Source: Candidatus Poseidoniales archaeon | Lineage (GTDB): Archaea > Thermoplasmatota > Poseidoniia > Poseidoniales > Poseidoniaceae | NCBI GenBank assembly: GCA_003602535.1 | Contig: QQSA01000113.1 | Span: 1 to 9,740 of the forward strand | Length of the DNA: 9,740 bases | Reading direction: 5' to 3' | Shown here: positions 1-6,951 of the stretch, piece by piece | How positions within the stretch are numbered: the stretch's first letter is position 1 | Layout of the letters: each line of letters starts with the position of its first letter | The notes under the pieces: generated by a model | Database searches by the model: none | What the model was told of the DNA's origin: nothing | Seen by the model: the letters and a program-made list of their open reading frames with translations, nothing else | Program-made: the position numbers and the translations under genes

Positions 1-494
1 CTTCCAATATCTTCTCGAATCAAAAGTAAATCACCATTTTCATTGAATAGTGCAGCAGCATGCATTCCTCCTGTGGATTCAAACCATGGTTGCTTCTTTC
101 TCATCTCAGTCATTATTCTGTTCATGTCAGCATTAATTGAAACTGTAATATCTACGTTGCCATGTGGGATTTCAATATCACCTGTAGTACATGCTCCACA
201 TGATGCAGTTAGAATATCATCGTTTGGTCTTGCTGTAATATCTCCCTCGAGTAATACTTCAAAACCGCGAACATCTAGGTCCGTAACCGTTCCACGGCCC
301 TCACAAATAATATGGCCAAATGCTAAATCACCTAAGTCAAAAGGTGAAGCTAGTAATCTAACTACATTCTTGCCATCATTTGTTATAGTGATTATTGATT
401 CATCTGCCAATTCATCTAATTCAGGAAATGGAACTCCATCCTTGAGCCGATGAATTGGCCTTTTCACCATGTTATGTGGCACAGGTCTATGCAT
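1..494 (-). CDS. fdhD: FdhD, formate dehydrogenase accessory sulfurtransferase (3' part cut off by window start)
   Basis: FdhD passes sulfur from a cysteine desulfurase to the Mo/W-bis-MGD cofactor so that formate dehydrogenase becomes active; it is cytoplasmic. Translating the minus strand from the ATG at 492-494 gives 164 complete codons that run off the window. The family's landmarks appear in order: a segment RLLASPFDLGDLAFGHIICE (46-65), matching the N-terminal region where bacterial FdhDs read roughly 'R.P.D..eLA.GfL..EG'; the sulfur-relay pair CGAC (C99, C102); and STGGMHAAAL followed by REDIGR (140-149, 160-165), the signature just before the usual HNA.DK. About 100 C-terminal residues should lie outside the window. 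The gene starts 20 nt after the tsr3 stop and is probably co-transcribed with mbf1-tsr3. No strong Shine-Dalgarno is visible; an in-frame ATG at 468-470 is an alternative start. The identification is secure; the operon membership is inferred. Confidence 0.93.
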   Translation of the reverse strand, partial: MHRPVPHNMVKRPIHRLKDGVPFPELDELADESIITITNDGKNVVRLLASPFDLGDLAFGHIICEGRGTVTDLDVRGFEVLLEGDITARPNDDILTASCGACTTGDIEIPHGNVDITVSINADMNRIMTEMRKKQPWFESTGGMHAAALFNENGDLLLIREDIG

Positions 495-514
495 TAGAAA
501 TTGCCTATGGACAA

Positions 515-1069
515 CTATTCATTTGGAATATCAATATCAAAAAATTCGAACTGTAGATCAACCAATTCAGATGAAGATTTTGCAGCCTTGTAAGCCTCAA
601 GCGGTTCTTTATTGAGGATGAAAAATTGTTCACCCCAGCGGAAAGCTGACAATAATTTTCTTGCTTGCTTTTCTCTGCCAACTAGATACAATGATGCTGC
701 CAAAGCTTCAGCAGTAGTCAACTTAGACGGCTTACCCCAATTAACGGGGTTTGCAGCAAGTAAAAGAGGCAACATCCTACCTTTCAGTTTAGTCTTCTTC
801 ATTACTTGAGCAACAGAATCCTCAATTTGTGCCCAAGAGCAATCTAGGCCTACTAAAGCGCCCCCTTCTTCCAACAATAAAGAATGATCTTCCGGGCCTA
901 GTATCTTTCCACAAAGTGGTTCCAAAATTATCCCTCTTCTGGGTAACTGATTGAATCTTTCATGTAACCTAAGGTCACCTCTACGAGAAAGTCGTACAGC
1001 AGTATTCTTTTTTGGATCGTCTTGCGCCAACCATATGGCGTGCACTGGAATGTCAGAAGTCATTTTCAT
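515..1069 (-). CDS. tsr3: Tsr3-type 16S rRNA aminocarboxypropyltransferase (DUF367)
   Basis: Tsr3 transfers the 3-amino-3-carboxypropyl group of S-adenosylmethionine to a methylated pseudouridine in helix 31 of the small-subunit rRNA; this is known from yeast 18S rRNA and from archaeal homologues. The 184-residue protein has archaeal length, lacking the long acidic C-terminus of the yeast enzyme. Family motifs seen: LDCSWAQ (75-81), AANPVNWGKP with the preceding RMLPLL (98-114, the SAM-binding core), EALAASLYLVG (121-131) and FRWGEQFFILN (143-153). The start overlaps the mbf1 stop as ATGA (1066-1069), which suggests translational coupling. A second in-frame ATG two codons on (1061-1063) lies 6 nt after an AAGGA, better spacing than the first ATG has, so the protein may begin at residue 3. 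The family call is firm; the exact modified base here is inferred from homologues. Confidence 0.95.
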   Translation of the reverse strand: MKMTSDIPVHAIWLAQDDPKKNTAVRLSRRGDLRLHERFNQLPRRGIILEPLCGKILGPEDHSLLLEEGGALVGLDCSWAQIEDSVAQVMKKTKLKGRMLPLLLAANPVNWGKPSKLTTAEALAASLYLVGREKQARKLLSAFRWGEQFFILNKEPLEAYKAAKSSSELVDLQFEFFDIDIPNE

Positions 1070-1074
1070 TCCTT
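1061..1074 (-). promoter_or_regulatory. tsr3: Shine-Dalgarno and twin ATGs at the tsr3 start
   Basis: On the minus strand the order is AAGGA (1070-1074), ATG (1067-1069), AAA, ATG (1061-1063). The AAGGA touches the first ATG but lies 6 nt before the second, a normal spacing. This favours residue 3 as the true initiator, although coupling through the ATGA overlap with the mbf1 stop would permit the first. Confidence 0.5.
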
Positions 1075-1575
1075 TCCGCCAAGTAGGAAATCTCCCAACG
1101 TCAATCCTCGGCCATCTCCTGAATTAACATGACGATTTTCGTCAGGTTTTGCATCGACCATCAGTGTAATGTCAAGGGTTCGTTCAAGTTTCCTAACTAC
1201 GGCATCGGTTGGCCTTTTACCTGATTCAACATTGTTGATAATGTTGACCTTTTCAGCCATTCTTCTAGCCAATTCACGTTTATCCCAACCCCTGTCATTG
1301 CGTGCTTTTGATACCATTTTAGCAAAGTCAGGAGTCAATTCCTTTTCTCCCCTTAACATAATGTCCTTTCCTTTGCGCCCAATCCCTCCATAACCACCGG
1401 ATGTAGGAGTGCTCCCCGATCTAGCCTGGGCAATACCAGGCGCTACTTTCTTTTCATCTAAGCCAAGTCTATCTGAGCAGCGTTTACAGGCTTGAACTTC
1501 CGCCTTGCCCATAATTACTGGCCTAGTACTGACCTTCATCGCTCCGCATAGTTCACAGTCCGCCACATGAGCCAC
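1066..1575 (-). CDS. mbf1: Archaeal multiprotein bridging factor MBF1 (zinc ribbon plus HTH)
   Basis: Archaeal MBF1 is a small ribosome- and transcription-associated helix-turn-helix protein; in archaea it binds the small ribosomal subunit, while the eukaryotic relative is a coactivator. The 169-residue protein shows an N-terminal zinc ribbon (C7, C10, C30, C33), a glycine/serine-rich flexible linker (about 45-70), a Cro/C1-type HTH (about 84-137, including WDKRELARRM and NNVESGKRPT) and the conserved archaeal C-terminal tail LTLGDFLLGGK (158-168). The start codon read here is GTG (1573-1575); a second GTG three codons later is possible and would still keep the zinc ribbon. No clear Shine-Dalgarno precedes it, so a short-leader or leaderless transcript is likely. 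It is the first gene of the minus-strand run with tsr3 and fdhD, and faces pan across a roughly 100-nt divergent spacer. Confidence 0.94.
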   Translation of the reverse strand: MAHVADCELCGAMKVSTRPVIMGKAEVQACKRCSDRLGLDEKKVAPGIAQARSGSTPTSGGYGGIGRKGKDIMLRGEKELTPDFAKMVSKARNDRGWDKRELARRMAEKVNIINNVESGKRPTDAVVRKLERTLDITLMVDAKPDENRHVNSGDGRGLTLGDFLLGGKE

Positions 1576-1676
1576 CCGGCACGATGTTATGGCGGTGCTT
1601 CATCAAGCCTTCGTAAATAGAAATTCGATGCATTATACACGGATAATTGAAGAAGTGTGGCCATTGGTGTGATTTT
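1576..1676. promoter_or_regulatory. Divergent mbf1/pan promoter region
   Basis: This 101-nt spacer must hold both divergent promoters. For pan, an AT-rich element ATTATAC (1632-1638) on the plus strand lies about 43 nt before the ATG at 1677, which fits an archaeal TATA box with a leader of about 15-20 nt. For mbf1, CTATTTAC on the minus strand (complement of 1616-1623) lies about 44 nt before the GTG, with a similar geometry. Neither gene has a recognisable Shine-Dalgarno, consistent with short-leader initiation. Both boxes are judged by eye from position and composition only; the transcription starts are not known. Confidence 0.35.
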
Positions 1677-2897
1677 ATGGGGAGCGAGGTCGACGCCGGA
1701 GGCAATGAACCAATTGGTTCCGAAGATAGTGATCTGAAGTCTCTCTCGCAGGATTTTAAGAAGCTTCAAGATGAAGCACAACGGCTACTTTCAGAGAGAG
1801 TACATTTGGAAAATGATCTAGCAAATGTCAAGAAAAGGGCAAGTCGATTAGATGAAGAAGTTCGTATCTTAAAGAGCCCTCCTCTAATTGTCGGACATTT
1901 ACAAGACGTGCTTGACGAAGAGAGAGCGATAGTTCGTTCTTCAAACGGAACGGTATTCCAAGTTTCAATTAATCAGAGAATAGATCCTGATAGGCTAAAG
2001 CCTGGAACTAGGATCGCTCTAAACCAAGATACACTTTCAATAATCGAAGTTCTACATGAAGCATGGGACCCAATGGTTTCTGGTGCCGAAATGATTGAAA
2101 GGCCAAATATCGATTACACAAGTGTTGGTGGTTTGGATGAACAAATTCTACAAGTCAGAGAGGCTATTGAATTACCTTTAGATAAGCCTGAATTATTCCA
2201 AAAAGTAGGCATTCAACCACCTAAAGGAATTCTTCTAGTTGGCCCACCGGGTTGTGGCAAAACAATGTTGGCAAAGGCAGTGGCTAGTCAAACAAATGCC
2301 TCTTTCATTCGAATGGTAGGTTCTGAGTTAGCTCAGAAATATATTGGAGAAGGAGGCAGGATGGTAAGGGAACTATTCTCTCTGGCCAAAGATAGATCAC
2401 CTGCAATCATATTTTTAGATGAAATTGATGCAATAGGTGCTAAGAGGTTAGATTCAGCTACAAGTGGCGATCGAGAAGTACAACGGACTCTTATGCAATT
2501 ATTAGCCGAATTAGACGGATTCGATGCATTAGAAGATGTGAAAATTATTGCTGCAACAAATCGCCCAGATATCCTTGATGATGCCCTATTACGCCCTGGT
2601 CGTTTTGACAGAGTTATTGAAATCCCATTACCTGACGATGATGGACGAAAGACAATCCTTACAATACATTTCGAGAAAATGTCAACTACAAGAGTTAACA
2701 TCAAAAAAATCGTAGAAATGACTGAAGGATTCAGTGGTGCAGAATTGAAGGCTACAACTGTTGAAGCAGGAATGATTGCAATAAGAGAAGGACGTTCTAA
2801 GGTTAAGCAAGACGATGCAGTTTCAGCAGTCTTACGCATTAAGAAGAAAAGAGAATCCAATGGCATATCGTCGTCTCCAGATGCACTATATGGCTGA
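1677..2897 (+). CDS. pan: Proteasome-activating nucleotidase PAN (AAA+ ATPase)
   Basis: PAN is the hexameric archaeal ATPase that unfolds proteins and threads them into the 20S proteasome. Counting from the ATG at 1677 (406 residues): an N-terminal coiled coil of heptad-like charged and Leu-rich sequence (about 20-67); a Pro-Pro (68-69) at the coiled-coil/OB junction, where PAN has its cis-proline; an OB domain (about 70-135); Walker A GPPGCGKT (189-196); pore loop KYIG (221-224); Walker B IIFLDEID (244-251); sensor 1 AATNRPD (292-298); arginine fingers in RPGR (306-309); the AAA lid; and the terminal tripeptide LYG, an HbYX motif that docks into the 20S alpha ring. A TTG at 1647 would add a ten-residue extension with two Cys and no family support, so the ATG is preferred. 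PAN length is usually about 400-430. The 20S subunit genes are not in the window. Confidence 0.96.
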   Translation: MGSEVDAGGNEPIGSEDSDLKSLSQDFKKLQDEAQRLLSERVHLENDLANVKKRASRLDEEVRILKSPPLIVGHLQDVLDEERAIVRSSNGTVFQVSINQRIDPDRLKPGTRIALNQDTLSIIEVLHEAWDPMVSGAEMIERPNIDYTSVGGLDEQILQVREAIELPLDKPELFQKVGIQPPKGILLVGPPGCGKTMLAKAVASQTNASFIRMVGSELAQKYIGEGGRMVRELFSLAKDRSPAIIFLDEIDAIGAKRLDSATSGDREVQRTLMQLLAELDGFDALEDVKIIAATNRPDILDDALLRPGRFDRVIEIPLPDDDGRKTILTIHFEKMSTTRVNIKKIVEMTEGFSGAELKATTVEAGMIAIREGRSKVKQDDAVSAVLRIKKKRESNGISSSPDALYG

Positions 2898-2928
2898 ATT
2901 CCTCGGAATGTTCATCAGTCTCCGACAC

Positions 2929-2934
2929 AAGGAG
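2929..2934 (+). promoter_or_regulatory. Strong Shine-Dalgarno for the formiminotransferase
   Basis: AAGGAG ends 5 nt before the ATG at 2940. It is the clearest ribosome binding site in the window and fixes this start. An overlapping ATG at 2935 is out of frame and reaches a stop after two codons. The strong site in a 42-nt gap after pan suits an internal operon gene. Confidence 0.75.
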
Positions 2935-2939
2935 ATGAC

Positions 2940-3971
2940 ATGACTGTCAGAATTGTTGAATGTGTACCTAATTTCTCCGAAGGAACTGACAAAGAGATCA
3001 TTGCCAAAATTGCAGACGCTGGTCGCGGGATTGAAGGGGCCAGGGTGTTAGGAATCGAGCCCGATAGTGATTACAACAGAACTGTACTCACTATTGCAGG
3101 AGAGCCGGAAGCAGTATCGGAAGCCGCGTATAGAGTGATCAAGTCTGCATCAGAAAATATCGATATGCGAAATCATTCTGGCGAACATCCAAGAATTGGA
3201 GCGGTCGATGTTTGTCCATTCATACCATTAGAAGGAGTTACAATGGATGATTGTGCTGATTTAGCTAAGGTACTTGCTCAGAGAGTGTCCAATGAACTCA
3301 ATATTTGCACATTCTTGTATGGTGCAGCGGCCTCATCAGAAGAGAGGCGACTACTATCCGATTTACGCAAAGGACAGTATGAAAGTCTAGAAGAAAGACT
3401 GTCGAATGGAGGTCCTCATCTACCTGATTTCGGCCCCAGAGAATGGAATGAAGTTACCGCTAAATTTGGTGCTGTCGTAATAGGGGCAAGACAGATTCTA
3501 GTAGCATACAATGTCAATGTCGATGAAACAGATGCTAAATCCGCTAAAATCGCAGGTTCATTAGTAAGATCCTCTGGAAGATTACTGAAATCGGCAGACG
3601 GAAAAAGAACGCGTATCCCAGGGATGCTGCCCATGGTTCAAGGAATGGGTCTGCCTTTAGAATCACATAACATCTCGCAAGTTTCAATGAATTTGCGTGA
3701 CGTAGGTATAACGCCAATGCATATCGCTTTTGAAGCAGTAAAGTCGATTGTAAACGATCATGGAGTTGATACATGTGGTTCGGAACTCGTCGGATTAGTA
3801 CCGCTTGCTGCAATGATTGAAGCAGGAAAATGGTATGCTTCGGAGAATTGCAATGATGATAATGAGTTGGTCGAGGCAGCCATCAAAGGTCTAGGTTTAG
3901 ACTTCCTTGGTCCTTTTGACCCAAACCGGCGGATAATTGAATGGGCATTGGCTAGTGGGGTGGAAGCATGA
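2940..3971 (+). CDS. ftcD: Glutamate formimidoyltransferase
   Basis: Transfers the formimino group of N-formimino-L-glutamate to tetrahydrofolate, giving glutamate and 5-formimino-THF (EC 2.1.2.5), the last step of one histidine-degradation route. The 343-residue protein covers the complete formiminotransferase part of animal FTCD and nothing more. Seen: the N-terminal VECVPNFSEG (6-15); EHPRIGAVDVCPFIPL (82-97), whose His83 matches the catalytic histidine (His82 in the porcine enzyme); PDFGP (162-166); LVAYNVNV (187-194), which begins the second ferredoxin-like domain; and QVSMNLRDVGITP (247-259). It starts 42 nt after pan behind a strong Shine-Dalgarno and overlaps the cyclodeaminase gene by 4 nt. 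The other histidine-degradation genes (hutH, hutU, hutI) are not in the window, so the source of formiminoglutamate is inferred. Confidence 0.94.
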   Translation: MTVRIVECVPNFSEGTDKEIIAKIADAGRGIEGARVLGIEPDSDYNRTVLTIAGEPEAVSEAAYRVIKSASENIDMRNHSGEHPRIGAVDVCPFIPLEGVTMDDCADLAKVLAQRVSNELNICTFLYGAAASSEERRLLSDLRKGQYESLEERLSNGGPHLPDFGPREWNEVTAKFGAVVIGARQILVAYNVNVDETDAKSAKIAGSLVRSSGRLLKSADGKRTRIPGMLPMVQGMGLPLESHNISQVSMNLRDVGITPMHIAFEAVKSIVNDHGVDTCGSELVGLVPLAAMIEAGKWYASENCNDDNELVEAAIKGLGLDFLGPFDPNRRIIEWALASGVEA

Positions 3972-4597
3972 AGACTCCTTGGATGGAAATGACTGTGAGA
4001 GATTTTCAGGCTGCACTAGCATCCTCATCGCCTACTCCTGGCGGTGGAACAGCTGCAGCTATCGCATTAGGCCAAGCATCAGCACTCTCGATAATGGTAT
4101 GTGATTTGACTATAGGTAAAGAAAAATGGAAGGAGGGGTGGGAATCTGCAGAACAAGCACTCCAAAAGTCGGTTAGGATTATGTCAAGGGCTGGAGAGTT
4201 AGCCGATGAAGATAGTGCAGCATTTGATGCAGTTATGGATTCATTCAAGTTACCAAAGGATACTGAAGACGAGAAGCAAGAAAGGCGTAATTCGATCAGA
4301 ATGGCAACGTTGGGCGCCACTGAAAAGCCATTTGAAACAGCACAACTTGCATTAGAATTGTTACGGATCCTCCCTGATTTAGCAATCACAGGTAATGCAA
4401 ATGCTGTTTCTGATGTAGGAGTTGCTGGTTTATTGGCAAGTGCTGCATGTAAAGGTGCATTATTCAATGTCGATATTAATTTGGATAGTCTTCCTGAAGA
4501 AATGGCGGTTGAAATAAGAAGAGATGCACCTGAGATATTGGATGAGTCTCGAGCTTTATCTCGAAAAATTATGGATGCTGTTAGAGATCGTATCTAA
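3968..4597 (+). CDS. fchA: Formimidoyltetrahydrofolate cyclodeaminase
   Basis: Converts 5-formimino-THF to 5,10-methenyl-THF and ammonia (EC 4.3.1.4), completing the reaction begun by the preceding gene. The 209-residue all-helical protein has the family length and motifs: SPTPGGGTAAA (21-31), the glycine-rich folate-site loop; DEDSAAFDAVM (80-90); the proline-starting helix KPFETAQLALELL (120-132); and GNANAVSDVGVA (142-153). Its ATG lies inside the end of the formiminotransferase gene (ATGA, 3968-3971), so translation is probably coupled and the products likely made in equal amounts. In animals both activities are fused in FTCD and channel polyglutamylated folate between sites; here they are separate chains. 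The TAA stop abuts the metG stop with no spacer. Confidence 0.93.
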   Translation: MKTPWMEMTVRDFQAALASSSPTPGGGTAAAIALGQASALSIMVCDLTIGKEKWKEGWESAEQALQKSVRIMSRAGELADEDSAAFDAVMDSFKLPKDTEDEKQERRNSIRMATLGATEKPFETAQLALELLRILPDLAITGNANAVSDVGVAGLLASAACKGALFNVDINLDSLPEEMAVEIRRDAPEILDESRALSRKIMDAVRDRI

Positions 4598-6835
4598 TTA
4601 ACGTACTTGAGAACCTGGTGAAATATCACCATCGATTGTAACTAAACGCACACCGCCTTGGCCATCGTCGGCTGCAAGCATCATGCCTTCGCTCATTACA
4701 CCTCTAAGTTTTCTAGGTTTCAAATTCGCCACAAATACAACAGATTTCCCTGTCATTTCTTCAGCAGTGTAGTATTCTTTTAGTCCTGCACAAATCGTTC
4801 TTCCATTTTCTGTACCATCATCGATTGAAACCACAAACAATTTGTCAGCATTATCATGGTCACTAACATTGGTTATCTTCCCAACCCGTAATTCGACTTC
4901 CATGAATGTTTCAAAGTCTAGATGTGTTGTTCCTTCTGGCATTTTTTTCTCCCCCTTCTTTTCTTTTTTACTACCTTTGACCCCGTGCGTTGGATCATTA
5001 TCGGTATTAGAACCATCATTTACTAATTCTTTTTCATGAGCAAGGATTTCATCTAAATCCAACCTCTTGAATAGTGGCTCAGCAGGTCTTTCAGACCACT
5101 TGAATTGAATGTTCCAATCTATTGCTGAGTCCCATGAAACTAATTCTATATCTCCTTCTTCACCTAGCAATTCCCACAACTTTTGAGCACTAAAAGGTAA
5201 GAACGGTTGAGTCATTATAGCCAAATAACGAGATACTCTCCAACCAAAGGATAGTTTGGCCATCGATTCCTCTGCTCCATCTCCATCTAAATCCTTCAAA
5301 AATTTCCACGGAGTTGCCGCTTGGAGCATTTGATTACCTAATTGAGCTGCGCGCATAACTGAACGCAATGCTTCCTTGTAGCGATGTCTCTCAAGACTGG
5401 ATGTTACTTGCGAATGTAAATCCTCTAATTTTGCAATCTCATCAGAACAATATTCCAAATTTTCAAAAGAATCAAGTTTCCTATTTTCTGGCAAACGCTC
5501 TTCTAGTGTCAATACTCGATGGACAAAATTACCGTAGGCAGCTATCAACTCAGAGTTTATTTTCTCTACAAAATCGGGCCAGTTGAAATCTGTATCATGA
5601 TTCTCTGGCATATTTATTGACAAATAATATCTGAGTGTGTCGGGGTCGAATCTCTCCAAAAATGATGGTAACCAGACAGCATGCTTTCTAGATTTAGAGA
5701 ATTGACCGCCAGAAAGCATTAGATATTCCATAGCAGGTACATTATCCTCCAAATGCAAATCTCCAGGGCCGGGTAATTTAGGTGAATCATCCGATGTTAA
5801 TCCGTTGGCTGCATGGTTCAAACCCATTATCAATGCAGGCCAAATAACAGTATGGAAGGGGATATTGTCCTTACCTAAGAAGTACAAGTGCCTAGGTTTT
5901 GTTCCGTCATCTGAAATCCTCCACCACTTCTCCCAATCATCAATGTTAGCGTATCTTTCGGACCACAATTTTGCACAAGAATAGTACCCCTGAACAGCTT
6001 CAAACCAAACATAGATGCACTTTCCATCCCATTCATTACCTTCCATAGGCAGAGGTATACCCCACTCCAGATCTCTAGTTACAGCACGTGGTCTAAGACC
6101 CATGTCAAGCCATTGTTTTGTCATTGCTCTAACATTCGATTTCCAAACATCCTGACGTTGCCCTGCATGTTCCTCAAGCGCTTTTTGAAACAGGTCTAAC
6201 CGATAAAATAGATGTTCAGTGTCACGGATTTCTATTTTTGCATCAGGATTCATTTTGGATTTTGGATTTTGTAACTCATGTGCTTCATATGTAACGCCAC
6301 ATTCATCACATTGATCACCACGTGCTCCGGATTCACCACAATTCGGGCAATCACCTTCGACATACCTATCGGGTAAAAACCGACCTCCATCATCACGAAT
6401 CTCGTAGTACTGTTGCATGACCTTCTTTTCAAATAGGCCAGAATTATGCAGAGATTGGAAATTTTCAGATACTATTCTATGATGATCTTTGTCACTAGTA
6501 CGATTGAATAAAGCTCCTCCATATTCGACCCCGCGTGGATCGATATTAGGCTCCCATAGGCACCCAAGGTCGAGCAATGCCTTAGAATTAACAGCATGAT
6601 ACTTGTCGACTATGTCCTGAGGCGATACACCGTTAGTTTCAGCTGTTACAGTTATGGGTGTGCCATGCTCATCGGAGCCAGAGACCATCAGTACTCTGTT
6701 ACCCTTTGCGCGTTCAAATCTGGCATGGATATCAGGTGGAAGATAACAACCTGCTACATGTCCCAAATGCAATGGTCCATTAGCATAAGGCCAAGCAACG
6801 CAGACAAGAACATGGTCGCCGCTCAAGTGTGTCAC
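4598..6835 (-). CDS. metG: Methionyl-tRNA synthetase with fused C-terminal tRNA-binding domain
   Basis: Charges tRNA-Met (EC 6.1.1.10). The 745-residue protein reads in order: class I Rossmann fold with AWPYANGPLHLGH (HIGH box as HLGH, 23-26) and SGSDEHGTP (52-60); a connective-peptide zinc knuckle (C163, C166, C176, C179); VWFEA (276-280); FLGKDNIPFH (319-328); a KMSKS loop read as QFSKS (378-382); the helical anticodon domain (about 430-600); a Lys/Asp-rich linker (about 605-634); and an EMAP II/Arc1p-like OB domain (about 637-745) with ELRVGKI (648-654), NADKL (662-666), ANLKPRKLRG (703-712) and SEGMMLAA (715-722). The start is GTG at 6833-6835; the HIGH-box lead-in begins within ten residues, so nothing is missing. 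In many archaea the OB domain is a separate protein; here it is fused. It stands alone on this strand, divergent from the CNNM gene. Confidence 0.97.
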   Translation of the reverse strand: MTHLSGDHVLVCVAWPYANGPLHLGHVAGCYLPPDIHARFERAKGNRVLMVSGSDEHGTPITVTAETNGVSPQDIVDKYHAVNSKALLDLGCLWEPNIDPRGVEYGGALFNRTSDKDHHRIVSENFQSLHNSGLFEKKVMQQYYEIRDDGGRFLPDRYVEGDCPNCGESGARGDQCDECGVTYEAHELQNPKSKMNPDAKIEIRDTEHLFYRLDLFQKALEEHAGQRQDVWKSNVRAMTKQWLDMGLRPRAVTRDLEWGIPLPMEGNEWDGKCIYVWFEAVQGYYSCAKLWSERYANIDDWEKWWRISDDGTKPRHLYFLGKDNIPFHTVIWPALIMGLNHAANGLTSDDSPKLPGPGDLHLEDNVPAMEYLMLSGGQFSKSRKHAVWLPSFLERFDPDTLRYYLSINMPENHDTDFNWPDFVEKINSELIAAYGNFVHRVLTLEERLPENRKLDSFENLEYCSDEIAKLEDLHSQVTSSLERHRYKEALRSVMRAAQLGNQMLQAATPWKFLKDLDGDGAEESMAKLSFGWRVSRYLAIMTQPFLPFSAQKLWELLGEEGDIELVSWDSAIDWNIQFKWSERPAEPLFKRLDLDEILAHEKELVNDGSNTDNDPTHGVKGSKKEKKGEKKMPEGTTHLDFETFMEVELRVGKITNVSDHDNADKLFVVSIDDGTENGRTICAGLKEYYTAEEMTGKSVVFVANLKPRKLRGVMSEGMMLAADDGQGGVRLVTIDGDISPGSQVR

Positions 6836-6951
6836 CTAACCTGTCGGATGCAATAAACTACATGAGTACTATGTTGGAAATGTTGCGAAGACTCAAGAAC
6901 TTGACGCCCCACACATCAAATGGGCCGATTGGCCAAGGAATCGTCAAACCT
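6836..6951. promoter_or_regulatory. Divergent metG/CNNM spacer
   Basis: This 116-nt stretch separates the metG GTG from the preferred CNNM start. ATAAACTA (6853-6860; TAGTTTAT on the minus strand) is the only TATA-like element and could serve metG with almost no leader. For the plus strand an AAGGA (6935-6939) lies 12 nt before the ATG at 6952, longer than ideal. Three in-frame ATGs (6862, 6871, 6880) lie in the spacer and could add an N-terminal extension to the CNNM protein. No strong hairpin or repeat was seen, apart from the palindrome TTGGCCAA (6929-6936). Confidence 0.3.

Noticed and set aside
43..453. A 136-codon open frame on the plus strand
   Set aside because: The opposite strand encodes a clear FdhD with its CGAC and TGGMHAAAL motifs; the plus-strand frame is its shadow and matches nothing I recognise.
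1647..1676. TTG start giving PAN ten extra residues with a CGHWC motif
   Set aside because: The extension has no counterpart in PAN proteins, begins at a weak start codon, and would place translation ahead of the likely transcription start. The ATG at 1677 gives a normal-length protein.
2333..2866. A 177-codon open frame antisense to pan
   Set aside because: It covers the AAA+ core on the other strand, has serine-rich low-information sequence, and has no ribosome site or promoter space; it is a shadow of the pan codons.
2894..2928. Possible hairpin terminator after pan (TTCC-TC-GGAA)
   Set aside because: The stem is only 4 bp with a 2-nt loop, has no T-tract, and is followed by a strong ribosome site for the next co-directional gene, so termination there is unlikely.
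6251..6271. Short tandem repeat (ATTTTGG, about three copies)
   Set aside because: It lies in frame within metG and encodes the Asn-Pro-Lys-Ser segment after the zinc knuckle, where archaeal MetRS have a similar sequence. It is too short to be a functional repeat or array.
6829..6951. GTG start of the CNNM gene overlapping the metG start by 7 nt
   Set aside because: The added 41 residues do not resemble the family N-terminus, while the hydrophobic first segment begins just after the ATG at 6952. The overlap would also remove any promoter space.
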